Assembly: GCF_900111485.1 (NCBI RefSeq)
Contig: NZ_FOIC01000006.1
Location: 62,001-126,000 of the forward strand
Direction: 5' to 3'
Source: Natrinema hispanicum
GTDB taxonomy: Archaea; Halobacteriota; Halobacteria; Halobacteriales; Natrialbaceae
Length of the DNA stretch: 64,000 nucleotides
Shown here one piece after another: positions 9,377 to 17,237 of the stretch; the stretch's first letter is position 1, and every line of letters begins with the position of its first letter. Position numbers and translations under genes: made by a program. Under the pieces are notes generated by a model. The model saw only the letters and a program-made list of their open reading frames with translations, was not told the origin of the DNA and did no database searches.

Positions 9377-9401
9377 TTTATATGGCACTGAGTGTGACTC
9401 A
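9377..9401 (+). promoter_or_regulatory. TATA-like box plus 13-bp palindrome before the 53-residue gene
   Basis: CTTTATATGG (9377-9386) lies about 25 bases before the ATG at 9407. Between them is the perfect palindrome TGAGT-GTG-ACTCA (9389-9401), just where transcription would begin. This is a plausible repressor site, but no regulator can be assigned. Confidence 0.45.
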
Positions 9402-9406
9402 CTATC

Positions 9407-9568
9407 ATGGCAGTATCCCCCAACGCCATGGCGTCCGACGATAGTATCGTCGGTGCGATCGATTCGACGGCCGCGAGCGACGAGTACGTCATTGCGGATA
9501 TCTCCGCGGACGGTGCCTGGCTGTCCATGGAGGCCGAGGACGCACCGACGCTGCCGGCCTGGCGATAA
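9407..9568 (+). CDS. 53-residue conserved-looking haloarchaeal small protein
   Basis: A short gene reading MAVSPNAMASDDSIVGAID and ending in the pattern YVIADISADGAWLSMEAEDAPTLPAWR. The ADIS-D-AWLS...LPAWR tail is one I associate with a widespread small haloarchaeal family of unknown function (DUF7556-like); that assignment is from memory. Codon use is GC3-rich and the product acidic, unlike random frames. A TATA-like box about 25 bases upstream supports a leaderless start. It is divergent from the CBS-glyS unit across 132 bases. Confidence 0.75.
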   Translation: MAVSPNAMASDDSIVGAIDSTAASDEYVIADISADGAWLSMEAEDAPTLPAWR

Positions 9569-9691
9569 CTGGGGGCCGAACGGGATTTTCTTCGGTGGGT
9601 CCGGCCGCGACGCCCATCGTGGCCGAAACCGACAGTTCAACAGTCACGACTGGCCGCTGTGCTGTCCCGTCTATTCGTTGCTCACGCCTAA

Positions 9692-9771
9692 TACGGACTC
9701 CTGTCGGTCAGTGCCGGTGAGACCGTACCGCCCTGCGATCCCTCCGGGACATCGTTCCAGCAGACCGTCTG
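9692..9771. repeat. Family-2 small inverted-repeat element, copy A
   Basis: An 80-bp segment between the 53-residue gene and the next gene. Its left end (ATACGGACTCCTGTCGGTCAG, 9692-9711 region) matches the right end, reverse-complemented, of the copies at 11.7 and 45.3 kb. Its right end, CAGCAGACCGTCTG, is the reverse complement of the left end of the 45.2-kb copy. It contains no coding sequence. The inner hairpin is less perfect than in the 45.2-kb copy. Confidence 0.6.
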
Positions 9772-9816
9772 GGTCGCGTTCACATCGGTAACAGTTTGGC
9801 ACTCTATGACATAGTT

Positions 9817-10329
9817 ATGCACATGTCGCTCGAGCAGCTATTCGACCAGCTCCCAGATCCGGGGTCGCACTCGTTTCCCGACTACTCGCTGCCGCGTGGC
9901 GAGCCCGTGTTGCCGATCGCGATCACGCGGTCGGAACTGTCGACGATCCTCGAGTTGTACGAGGCGTTTCAGGACGTCAATCCGACGGGATTGGACGCGA
10001 ACCCGTTTCTCGAGGCGGCGACGACGTACATGCAACAGGCGTTCGGACTGCCGCAGTATCGTCCGGACGAGCAGCTTCACGATGATATCACCGCGCTGCT
10101 CAACGATTTCTCGGACGACCTCGGCGGCCGATCGATGGGCGTCGTCGACGCGACGCCGGACCATCACCGGACGCTCTATTTCTTCCTGACCAGTTGTCGT
10201 GGCTATCACACTGCGCCTCACATTCGGTTCAACCCCGATGAAGCGGCGGTGGAGACGCTGTATGATGTCTACCAGCGAGTAACCGAACAGGACGTCTATC
10301 TCAAGCAGCCGTCGTCAGTATTCGACTGA
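9817..10329 (+). CDS. Uncharacterised 170-residue protein
   Basis: An acidic cytoplasmic protein with no family I recognise. It has a Pro/Asp-rich start (LPDPGSHSFPDYSLPRG), predicted helices (RSELSTILELYEAFQDV; NPFLEAATTYMQQAFG) and a DHHRTLYFFLTSC segment. There is no signal peptide or membrane segment. The frame begins with a TTG at 9796; the ATG at 9817 or 9823 is more likely, but no TATA box or Shine-Dalgarno decides between them. A stem-loop follows the stop codon. Confidence 0.7.
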   Translation: MHMSLEQLFDQLPDPGSHSFPDYSLPRGEPVLPIAITRSELSTILELYEAFQDVNPTGLDANPFLEAATTYMQQAFGLPQYRPDEQLHDDITALLNDFSDDLGGRSMGVVDATPDHHRTLYFFLTSCRGYHTAPHIRFNPDEAAVETLYDVYQRVTEQDVYLKQPSSVFD

Positions 10330-10338
10330 GCGCACTGC

Positions 10339-10359
10339 TGCGACGCTTGCGGCGTCGCA
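10339..10359 (+). terminator. Stem-loop after the 9817-10329 gene
   Basis: TGCGACGC and GCGTCGCA form a perfect 8-bp stem with a 5-base loop, 10 bases past the TGA. No T-run follows, so archaeal termination here is only a suggestion. Confidence 0.35.
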
Positions 10360-10610
10360 CGGCCTCTGCAGCCGTCGGTTGCCGTGAAACACTCTGTCGA
10401 TTCAGCGGAAGTCAGAAAAAGCGAACCGCAGCCGTGTTGGTCGGTCATCGACTCGAGCCCTCATCCGGTGAGGAAGCCACCTGGTGGAATGCGCGTCGCA
10501 GGACGTCCCGCTTCGTCGGTCGTTCGGTCCTCACCGAACGCAGGGGAGTGTGCGATCGTTCGTCGTGCCTTTCCGATTCGCTGTGTGCTTGCCGTGACGG
10601 TGGCGAGTAG

Positions 10611-10630
10611 TTTACTCATACATGAGTAAA
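10611..10630. promoter_or_regulatory. 20-base palindrome TTTACTCAT-AC-ATGAGTAAA
   Basis: Two perfect 9-base arms are separated by 2 bases, with AT-rich outer ends. The size and symmetry fit a dimeric regulator site. It sits in the middle of the 618-bp gap, over 300 bases from the nearest start codon, so no target gene is evident. Confidence 0.4.
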
Positions 10631-10918
10631 GAGGCAGGTGGGCTACATAAGTATTTTCGAGATGAACGATGGTGTTGATTCGGTCGTGGCGGGGTGTTGA
10701 AGATCCTCGAAACGGTATTCTTTGCCGGCTCGTCGGCGATGCTGAGGCTGGGTCCGCAAGCCAGTGCCATCGCGATCAGTATACCCGCTGGCGCATGCCG
10801 CCGGAGAATTTGAAGCCTCGAGGCCCGTCCCCGCGGTACGTTACTTCCCATTCAATAGTTCGTAGTAGTCCTATTGTGTGGTACGTATTGTCATAACACT
10901 CTAGCGGAAGAAGGTATC

Positions 10919-10928
10919 AATTTTTATG
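10919..10928 (+). promoter_or_regulatory. TATA-like box for the halocyanin gene
   Basis: AATTTTTATG is centred about 25-27 bases before the ATG pair at 10948/10951, a normal distance for a leaderless haloarchaeal transcript. Confidence 0.45.
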
Positions 10929-10947
10929 TTACGAGGCTAAACATCCG

Positions 10948-11460
10948 ATGATGGCACAAGATAATCCAGTTTCGCGGCGGACAGCGCTGAAGCTGACGGG
11001 TGCGGCCGCATCGACGGCTCTCGTCGCTGGCTGTAGCGGTGGCGGCAACGGTAACGGCAACGGCAACGGTGATGACAGTGGCAGCAGTGGCGTCGAAATC
11101 GAGCCCGGAACGCATATCGACTTCAGCGGGCAGACGACCCACTGGGAAGGACTCGCTCCGTCCGGCATCGAGGGTCAGCAGAACCCGACGATCATCCTCA
11201 CGGAGGGTGAAACCTACACGATCGGCTGGTCGGAAGGCGACGGTGCCAACCACAACCTGGAACTCCGTAACAGCAACGGCGAAGTCGTCGACGAGTACAC
11301 GACGGGTGCCACTGTTGCAGAACCCGGTGACAGCGAACAGTTCGAGTTCACGGCCAGCAGCGATCTCGCCACGTATAACTGCAATCCCCACCCGCAGATG
11401 GAGGGGATGATCGAGGTCCAGAGTGGCAGCGGTGGCAGCGGCAACGAATCCAGCGAATAA
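10948..11460 (+). CDS. Halocyanin-like blue copper lipoprotein
   Basis: A 170-residue (or 169) exported type I copper protein. The N-terminus has a Tat motif (SRRTALK), a hydrophobic stretch and a lipobox ending in Gly-Cys near residue 29, so it is probably a Tat-exported, lipid-anchored protein. A Gly/Asn spacer follows. The cupredoxin fold supplies the copper ligands: His in GANHNLEL and then Cys, His and Met in YNCNPHPQMEGMIEV. Halocyanins are membrane-bound electron carriers facing the outside. The gene has its own promoter and is convergent with the aminotransferase gene. Confidence 0.92.
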   Translation: MMAQDNPVSRRTALKLTGAAASTALVAGCSGGGNGNGNGNGDDSGSSGVEIEPGTHIDFSGQTTHWEGLAPSGIEGQQNPTIILTEGETYTIGWSEGDGANHNLELRNSNGEVVDEYTTGATVAEPGDSEQFEFTASSDLATYNCNPHPQMEGMIEVQSGSGGSGNESSE

Positions 11461-11765
11461 TTCGACCCTTTCGTAGTCGACGCGTTCGACGGCCGCGGCC
11501 ATCGAACGCGTCGCTGCCCGTTTCTTTCTCTCGTGTTTTCTCTCATCGCTCGCCATTGGTCGCCATCCGCGGGGCTATTGACTCCATCGTATCCGGGGGC
11601 GATCCCTGGTCACAGAAGGCGAGTGTCGGGTCGGGCAATCGAGTGCAACCCGAGAACAGACGGCAGACGGCTTGAGCGTTGCTGATACGATCCGCCGTTG
11701 CCGGAAACCGGCGCACCCGAATGGCGAACCTCGGCTGTGCCGGCGCTGACTGACGGCAGTCCGTC
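11461..11765. other. 305-bp convergent gap, right third occupied by a repeat element
   Basis: No gene is supported. The stretch separates the halocyanin gene from the convergent aminotransferase gene. A family-2 inverted-repeat element occupies about 11657-11766; I see nothing notable in the remainder. Confidence 0.5.
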
Positions 11766-11766
11766 T
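11657..11766. repeat. Family-2 small inverted-repeat element, copy B
   Basis: Read on the minus strand from the aminotransferase stop codon it begins TAAGACGGACTGCCGTCAG, close to the 45.3-kb copy (TGAGACGGACGCCTGTCAG). An inner stem CCGGCGCA / TGTGCCGG (11708 to 11742) is kept with one G-U wobble. The left end near CAGACGGC is less well preserved and the element is longer than the other copies, so its outer boundary is approximate. Confidence 0.5.
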
Positions 11767-12887
11767 TACAGGTCGGCGGCGTCCTCGATCGCGTCGGTGA
11801 GCTCTTTGATGCTCTCGAGATCGTGTTCGCCCATGTGCCCGATGCGGAACGTCTTCTCGCCGAGCTGTGAGCCGTAGCCGTTCGAGAAGACGAAGTCATA
11901 CTCCTCGGAGACTGTCTCGATGGTTTCCGCAACGTCGATGCCCTGTGTGTTCTCGATACAGCTCACCGTCTGGGACTCGTAGCCCTCCTCGGGGAACATA
12001 TCGAAGTGTTCGCGGGCCCACTCACGGGTGTACTCGGCCATCTCCCGGTGGCGCTCGTCGCGGGCCTCGTGGCCTTCCTCGAGCATGTGTTTCATCTGCT
12101 TGCGGTAGGCCAGCATGATCGGGATCGCGGGCGTGGAGTGGGTCTGGCCCTTGCGCTCGTAGTAGTCGATCGTGCGCTGGAAGCCGCCGTACCACGAGGC
12201 GGAGTCTTTCTCGAGTTCGCGCTCGTAGGCGTCGTCGCTGACCACACAGATCGCAAGGCCCGGCGGCATGGCGAAGGCCTTCTGCGAGGAGGCGAAGATC
12301 ACGTCGATGTTGTGCTCGTCGATGTCGACGTAGTCACCGCCCAGCGAGGAGACGGCGTCGACGACGAAGTAGGTGTCCGGGTACTCGGCGACGACATCCC
12401 CGATCTCTTCGATGGGGTTGCGCACGCCCGTCGAACTCTCGTTCATTACGGTCGCGACCACGTCGTAGTCGGTGTCGCTTTCCTCGAGTTCCGCGCGGAT
12501 GTCCTCGGGTTTGATGGCCTGGCCCCACTCGTACTCGAGACGGTCGACGTTTTTGCCCAGTCGCTCGGCCACGTTGGCGTGGCGCTCGCTGAAGCTGCCA
12601 CAGGTCGGGACGAGGATGTTCTCGTCGACGAGGTTGAGCGTCGACGCCTCCCAGAACTCCGTCCCCGAGCCCGTGAGGATGACGACCTCGTTGTCGGTGC
12701 CGAGGAATTCCTTGGTGTCCTCGACGATGGTCGTATAGAGGTCGGTCATCCGGTCCATGCGGTGGCCAAACATCGGCTCGCACATCGACTCGATGACGTC
12801 GTCGCGTACTTCAGTCGGCCCCGGGATGTACAGCTTTTTGTCGGGATAGTCGTCCTTGTATTCCTGTTTCTTGGTCACGGAAACCAC
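11766..12887 (-). CDS. Class V aminotransferase (alanine-glyoxylate / serine-pyruvate type)
   Basis: A 373-residue PLP-dependent fold-type I aminotransferase. It starts with the typical KLYIPGPTEVRDDV block and contains MFGHR, VILTGSGTEFWE, VVDAVSSLGG and the Schiff-base lysine in SSQKAFAMPPGL. This group moves amino groups between alanine or serine and glyoxylate or pyruvate, and its members are hard to tell apart by sequence, so the substrate is open. The gene stands alone, convergent with the halocyanin gene and downstream of eIF1A on the same strand with a 120-base gap. Confidence 0.9.
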   Translation of the reverse strand: MVSVTKKQEYKDDYPDKKLYIPGPTEVRDDVIESMCEPMFGHRMDRMTDLYTTIVEDTKEFLGTDNEVVILTGSGTEFWEASTLNLVDENILVPTCGSFSERHANVAERLGKNVDRLEYEWGQAIKPEDIRAELEESDTDYDVVATVMNESSTGVRNPIEEIGDVVAEYPDTYFVVDAVSSLGGDYVDIDEHNIDVIFASSQKAFAMPPGLAICVVSDDAYERELEKDSASWYGGFQRTIDYYERKGQTHSTPAIPIMLAYRKQMKHMLEEGHEARDERHREMAEYTREWAREHFDMFPEEGYESQTVSCIENTQGIDVAETIETVSEEYDFVFSNGYGSQLGEKTFRIGHMGEHDLESIKELTDAIEDAADL

Positions 12888-13007
12888 CTAAGTACGGTCC
12901 ACTGGGTCGCGAGGTAGTATGGTACTTTTGATACCGCACCGGAGACCAGTCGGTGGTTGAACTCACGAAACTGCGTTCAGGGTGAAGCCACGCAAAACGA
13001 GCGTCGA

Positions 13008-13298
13008 TTACTGAATATGACCTTCGCGGCGGAGCTGATCGGCCTCGCTTTTCTCGTAGCGCCAGGTGATGTCGGCCTTTTCGTCCTGCCAGTCCCAGGG
13101 TTCGACGAGGACCACGTCGTCTTCGCGGATCCAGATGCGCTTTTGCATCTTCCCGGGAATGCGTGCGGTGCGCTCTTTCCCGTCGGCACAGCGTACTTTC
13201 ACGCGATTCGCCCCGAGCATGTTCGTGACGGTCGCGAAGACCTCGTCGTCCTCGGGCATCCGGAGGTTCTTCCGACCGCCATCTCCGTCGTCGCTCAT
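13008..13298 (-). CDS. eif1A: Translation initiation factor aIF1A
   Basis: A 96-residue OB-fold initiation factor that binds the small ribosomal subunit A site. Family stretches are clear: [45 protein letters not shown] and [12 protein letters not shown]. Its length is normal for the family. It is the first gene of a minus-strand run and may have its own promoter. Confidence 0.97.
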   Translation of the reverse strand: MSDDGDGGRKNLRMPEDDEVFATVTNMLGANRVKVRCADGKERTARIPGKMQKRIWIREDDVVLVEPWDWQDEKADITWRYEKSEADQLRREGHIQ

Positions 13299-13428
13299 GG
13301 CCGCGGCTTCGCGTTCGAGCGGTTTAACCCTTTATTGTCTTTGTCCGTTCGCGAGTCCGACCGACTGACTCGAGTGGACGGCGCGAGGAACCACGCTGCT
13401 TATTTCGCTTGGCTCTCGACGCGTGGAT

Positions 13429-13608
13429 ATGTTACGAAACCTCGGTGCGCTCGGCATTGTCGGGATCGTGCTCTTGCTCGCCGGCATCGCACTCGTCGCG
13501 TACGAGAGTCTCTTGATCGCCGCGGGAATGGCACTCATCCTCGCCGGCCTCGGGCTGGTCGTCAAATCCCTGATCTCAGGTCTGTTCCAGAGCTTTGGCA
13601 TGTTCTGA
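13429..13608 (+). CDS. Small two-helix membrane protein (DUF7470-like)
   Basis: A 59-residue protein starting MLRNLGALGIVG that is almost entirely two hydrophobic helices (IVGIVLLLAGIALVAYE; AAGMALILAGLGLVV) with a short polar end. Similar proteins are common in haloarchaea; I recall them as DUF7470, function unknown. A GTG at 13423 would add two residues, but TTATTTC near 13400-13406 is about 27 bases before the ATG, favouring 13429. It is followed by another small membrane protein 52 bases on. Confidence 0.75.
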   Translation: MLRNLGALGIVGIVLLLAGIALVAYESLLIAAGMALILAGLGLVVKSLISGLFQSFGMF

Positions 13609-13660
13609 TCGACTCGAACACCGGGTCAAGCGTTTTGCCCCTGCGTCGCGTATCGATCGT

Positions 13661-13921
13661 ATGGAATACACGCTCCAGTACTACGACCTCGTCTTGAGCG
13701 GTATCGGAGCGAGCCTCGGCCTCGGAGTCCTCATCGGCGCCGCGACGACCGTCTCGTTTTTCGTTGCGGTCGCCGGCTTTGGCGGCGTCGCGATCGCGCT
13801 CATCACCCACGCGCTGTTCATCAACGGGCCGGTCGACGACACCGAGGACCTGACCGAGGAAGTCGCGCTCGAGGAAGTGCCACAGGTGCTGTCGCCGATT
13901 GAGACCGGTCCCGAGACGTAA
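13661..13921 (+). CDS. Small two-helix membrane protein with acidic tail
   Basis: An 86-residue protein starting MEYTLQYYDLVL. Two membrane helices (about 10-32 and 37-57) are followed by an acidic tail (DDTEDLTEEVALEEV). The open frame extends upstream to 13595, but that part is basic and unlike the rest, and the ATG at 13661 fits the hydrophobic start. Function unknown. It is convergent with the DUF460 gene, with 12 bases between. Confidence 0.75.
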   Translation: MEYTLQYYDLVLSGIGASLGLGVLIGAATTVSFFVAVAGFGGVAIALITHALFINGPVDDTEDLTEEVALEEVPQVLSPIETGPET

Positions 13922-13933
13922 TGGCAAACCCCG

Positions 13934-15910
13934 TCAGACCTCGTTGTTTCCGGCGCGGTGCTCGCTGATGAGCTGGTCGACCATCGCGGCTTTCCGATCC
14001 CGTTTCCGGGCTTCGGCACGTTCGTGCCAGTCGTCGATGACCGCCTCGACGTCGTCCTCACGGGCGACGGCGAGTTCGTCGACCTCCTGCATCGCGACGT
14101 CGTCGGCGGGTCCGACGGGGATCTCGTCCTCGAAGAGGATCTCATCGGCGATCTCCGAGAGGCCGCCGTCTTTGAGGATCACGCGGGGCTCGAACTCCGC
14201 TAAGAGTTCGGCCGTCGACCGGCCCGCACCGCTGGCGTCCCGGATGTAGACCACGTCGCCGCTGGCGATGCCATACTGGTCGTCGGCCTCGCGGATCGCC
14301 CCTTTCGTGAACTTCTCGACGACCTTGACTGGGACCAGCCCCTCTTTCTTCGCGGAGACGTCACTGAAGTTCGAGTGATCGAGCTTCCAGAGGGCTTTCA
14401 TCCGTTCGACCTTCTTCTCGAGTTCGTCGACCTGCTCGCGGGCCTCGTCACGTTCGCGCTCGAGCCGGTTTGCTTTCCGCTCCAAGCGGCTTACCTCGCG
14501 GTCTTTGCGGACTTCCTTGCGCTCCTGACGGCGGGCACCGCTGAGGCTATTTTCGAGTTCGTTGATCCGCTCGTCGCGGTCTTCGACGCGCCCCTCGAGG
14601 GTGTCGACGTGTGAGTTGAGGCGTTCGACCTGCCGCTCGAGGGACTTGATCCGCTTTTCTTCGGCAGTGAGCTCGCGGGGCTCGTGCTCGGTCGCGTCGT
14701 CGTCGCTGCTGCCCTCGTCGTCGCGCAGGTCCCGCAGGACGGCTTCGACGCTTTCCTCGCCGGCGACGACACGGGCGGTGACCTCGCCGCGGTCCATCCC
14801 CGGCGGGAGTTTGGCCGCGATCCGCTCGAACTGATCTTCGTGGGCGTCGAGGGCATAGAGGGCGGCCGCCATCGCGTCGCGCTGGTGGTCGTTTGCATAG
14901 TGATGCTCGCGCGTGCGATGTTGTTTCTCGTCGATCGGCAGGTCCCGCGTGGGCGTCCAGGCCGCGGCGTCGAAGCTCCGGCGGAACTTCTCGACGGTTT
15001 CGGGGATCGGCGTCACGTCGGCCGCGACGATGATCGGCCGGCCACGCTCGACGATCCATTCAATCACCTCGGCGGTGTCGCTGGTCCGGGAACTCCAGAC
15101 GTCCAGCACCTCTCCCTCGAGGCCGACGATGGCGACGGCGGTCGTCGTCCCAGGGTCGATCCCGACGATGACGTGGTCGCGGCGTTTGACCAGCGGCTGG
15201 AACTCGATCCCGTCGCGGCGTTCGCGTTCGATCTCGACGCGGACGTCGCCCGACCGGTTGCGCGAGACGGGGATGTCGCTCGGTCGCGCTTCGACGGTGA
15301 AGACGGCGTTGGCGAAGCCGCCGTAGGCCTCGCGGACGTCCCGCTCGTACTCGAGATTTGCCTTCTCGAGCGCGGATTCGACCTCGCGGGCCCGTTTCCG
15401 CACGGAGCCATGGATGCGGCGGGTGTAGCGGTCCTCACTCCAGCCGCCGCTGCCGGTCGAGCGGCCTCGGGAGACTTTGACCTCCGTCGTATTGGTAAAG
15501 GCCGACACTTCGTGGCCGACGTTGTGGGCGGCCAGCCGGGCCGCGGCTTCGGCTTCTTTCATCGGCTCTTTGCCATAGGGGATGCCGTGGCGTTTCGCGA
15601 CACGAGACAGCGGCTCCGGTTGTTCAGCACCCGTCACCTGAACGAGCCGTGTCTCGGCGGGCAACGAGCCAAGAAAGTGGATCAGCTGGTCCTTGTCGGC
15701 GGCGAGTTCGTACATGTTGTCGGTCGCGACGATCGCCGGCTCCTCGTCGTCGATCAACCGCCTGAGTTTCCGGTGGGAGACGACGTCCCGGCTGACGTCG
15801 TCGCCGTCGTAAACCGCCAGTGCGTACGATGGCGCGTCACCGCGCACGTCACCGCTCTGAATGTCGACACCAAAGACGACCGCATCGAGCGCACTCGTTC
15901 GCGTACTCAC
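13934..15910 (-). CDS. DUF460 protein: RNase H-like (RuvC/YqgF-type) domain with coiled coil
   Basis: A protein of about 658 residues from the archaeal DUF460/COG2433 family, predicted to be RNase H-fold nucleases. The core begins at about residue 240 with VIVGIDPGTTTAVAIVGLEG, where the Asp is the usual first metal ligand, and continues to DHQRDAMAAALYAL, which supplies a late Asp. A long charged coiled coil spans about 410-530 (EKRIKSLERQVERLNSHVDTL). The C-terminus is a separate globular domain. The start is GTG at 15910 or 15916; TATAAA at 15935-15940 suits 15910. Substrate unknown. RNase Z lies upstream on the same strand, 65 bases away. Confidence 0.85.
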   Translation of the reverse strand: MSTRTSALDAVVFGVDIQSGDVRGDAPSYALAVYDGDDVSRDVVSHRKLRRLIDDEEPAIVATDNMYELAADKDQLIHFLGSLPAETRLVQVTGAEQPEPLSRVAKRHGIPYGKEPMKEAEAAARLAAHNVGHEVSAFTNTTEVKVSRGRSTGSGGWSEDRYTRRIHGSVRKRAREVESALEKANLEYERDVREAYGGFANAVFTVEARPSDIPVSRNRSGDVRVEIERERRDGIEFQPLVKRRDHVIVGIDPGTTTAVAIVGLEGEVLDVWSSRTSDTAEVIEWIVERGRPIIVAADVTPIPETVEKFRRSFDAAAWTPTRDLPIDEKQHRTREHHYANDHQRDAMAAALYALDAHEDQFERIAAKLPPGMDRGEVTARVVAGEESVEAVLRDLRDDEGSSDDDATEHEPRELTAEEKRIKSLERQVERLNSHVDTLEGRVEDRDERINELENSLSGARRQERKEVRKDREVSRLERKANRLERERDEAREQVDELEKKVERMKALWKLDHSNFSDVSAKKEGLVPVKVVEKFTKGAIREADDQYGIASGDVVYIRDASGAGRSTAELLAEFEPRVILKDGGLSEIADEILFEDEIPVGPADDVAMQEVDELAVAREDDVEAVIDDWHERAEARKRDRKAAMVDQLISEHRAGNNEV

Positions 15911-15975
15911 AGGCACCTCTAGGAACGAGTCAGCTATAAATCCGGCGCGGAATTTCGCCCCGAGTTGCCGGCCCC

Positions 15976-16920
15976 TTACGCGTCGTCGCTGTCTGGATAT
16001 GGAATCTCAAGTTTCTGCCCATCGTCGGGGACACAGACGTTCTCGGCGTCGCCTGCGAAGACCTCTCGGGCCTGCTCGAGGTGGTCGCCGGCGTAGCCGG
16101 CGTACCGCGATGAGACGTGCATCAACGCGAGCCGATCCGCGTCGGCCCGGTTGGCGATTTCGGCGGCCTGTCGAGCCGTCGCGTGAGCGGTGTCGGCGGC
16201 CCGCTCGGCGCTGTCGTCGGCGAACGTCGCGTCGTGGATCAACAGATCGGGCTCGTCGGCGACCTCGATCGTCGCCGCCGTCGGTCGTGTATCGCCGGTA
16301 TAGACGATCGATCGGCCGGGTCGCGCCTCGCCGACGACCTGTTCGGGCTCGACGACGGTGCCGTCCTCGAGTTCGACGGCCTCGCCTTCGTGGAGTTTCG
16401 AGAACTTCGGCCCGACGGGGACGCCGAGTTCCTCGGCGCGTTCGCGGTCGAACCGGCCCTTGCGGTCGTCCTCGACGAGCGCGTAGCCGACCGACCGGGT
16501 GTCGTGGTCGGTCGCGAACGCGCGAACTTCGTATTCGTCGGCGCGGTAGGCGACGTCGCCGTCGCCGACCTCGTTGATCCGTACCGGAAACGAGGGGCGG
16601 TTCCCGAGGGCGTTGACGAGCGACTTGAGCTGGCGGCGCGTGCCGTGGGGCGTATGGATTGCCAGTGGCTCCGTCCGATCGTTGAACGCCATCGTCTCGA
16701 GTAGCCCCGGAATCCCGAGGACGTGATCGCCGTGGAGGTGCGTGACGAACAGGTGCGAGACCGAAAATCCGGTCCCAAAGCGCATCATCTGGCGCTGGGT
16801 TCCCTCGCCGGCATCGAACAACAGTCCCTCGCCCTCGCGGGCGATGAAGACGCTGCTCGGATTCCGTTCGGTCGTCGGAATCGCTCCGGCCGTCCCCAGA
16901 AACGTCACGCGCAGTGGCAT
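15976..16920 (-). CDS. rnz: Ribonuclease Z (tRNA 3' processing endonuclease)
   Basis: A 314-residue metallo-beta-lactamase-fold nuclease that trims the 3' trailer of tRNA precursors. Motifs: LFDAGEGTQRQMM at about 33-45, the zinc motif THLHGDHVLGIPGLL near 61-74, FATDHDTRSVGYAL, VYTGDTRP and the late LALMHVSSRYAG histidine. The length is normal for the short archaeal/bacterial form. The DUF460 RNase H-like gene follows on the same strand and could share a transcript. Confidence 0.96.
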   Translation of the reverse strand: MPLRVTFLGTAGAIPTTERNPSSVFIAREGEGLLFDAGEGTQRQMMRFGTGFSVSHLFVTHLHGDHVLGIPGLLETMAFNDRTEPLAIHTPHGTRRQLKSLVNALGNRPSFPVRINEVGDGDVAYRADEYEVRAFATDHDTRSVGYALVEDDRKGRFDRERAEELGVPVGPKFSKLHEGEAVELEDGTVVEPEQVVGEARPGRSIVYTGDTRPTAATIEVADEPDLLIHDATFADDSAERAADTAHATARQAAEIANRADADRLALMHVSSRYAGYAGDHLEQAREVFAGDAENVCVPDDGQKLEIPYPDSDDA

Positions 16921-17237
16921 CGGTCCATGTTCGGCGGGCCGTAGCTAAACCGGCTTCGATCGTCCGTATCCCTGAGCAGTGTCTGCATGCCCGTTGGCTC
17001 GAGTGAGGCGGTTTTGGACGCGGTGTCCGATACACAACCCGCCAATCACTTATCTCACGCCGAATATGATATTTGTTCAATGCGTATCGGTGGTAGGCAG
17101 TCCCAACTGATCTGTCGGCTGCGCTTACCAGCCGATGGATCGTCCGGGTCTCACCCTTTGAACTATGTTACCGACCTGCAAACAGTCAGCGCGTTTTACG
17201 GTCGTCGAACCCGAAGCCAAACAGGACGGCACTCCCA
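16921..17237. other. 317-bp divergent intergenic region
   Basis: This separates RNase Z (minus) from the DUF7282 surface-protein gene (plus). It holds AT-rich promoter-like sequence around 17045-17085 and a small stem CGGCTG...CAGCCG near 17117-17136. I see no gene. Confidence 0.5.

Larger units (their letters stand above)
10330..10947. other. 618-bp intergenic region without a credible gene
   Basis: The open frames here are basic, short and unlike the acidic neighbours, so I do not call a gene. The region holds the stem-loop at 10339-10359, a 20-base palindrome at 10611-10630 and the promoter of the halocyanin gene near its right end. It is more AT-rich after about 10610 than the coding sequence around it. 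Confidence 0.5.

Noticed and set aside
9275-9640. 122-residue N-terminal extension of the CBS protein
   Set aside because: It overlaps the divergent promoter and the 53-residue gene, is basic, and a TATA-like box lies 28 bases before the internal ATG at 9274.
10612-10851. 79-codon minus-strand frame in the 618-bp gap
   Set aside because: It is basic, low in Asp and Glu, has no promoter in a suitable place and no family resemblance.
17118-17136. CGGCTG...CAGCCG stem upstream of the DUF7282 gene as a riboswitch or attenuator
   Set aside because: Six base pairs are easily found by chance at this GC content and no wider structure is visible.
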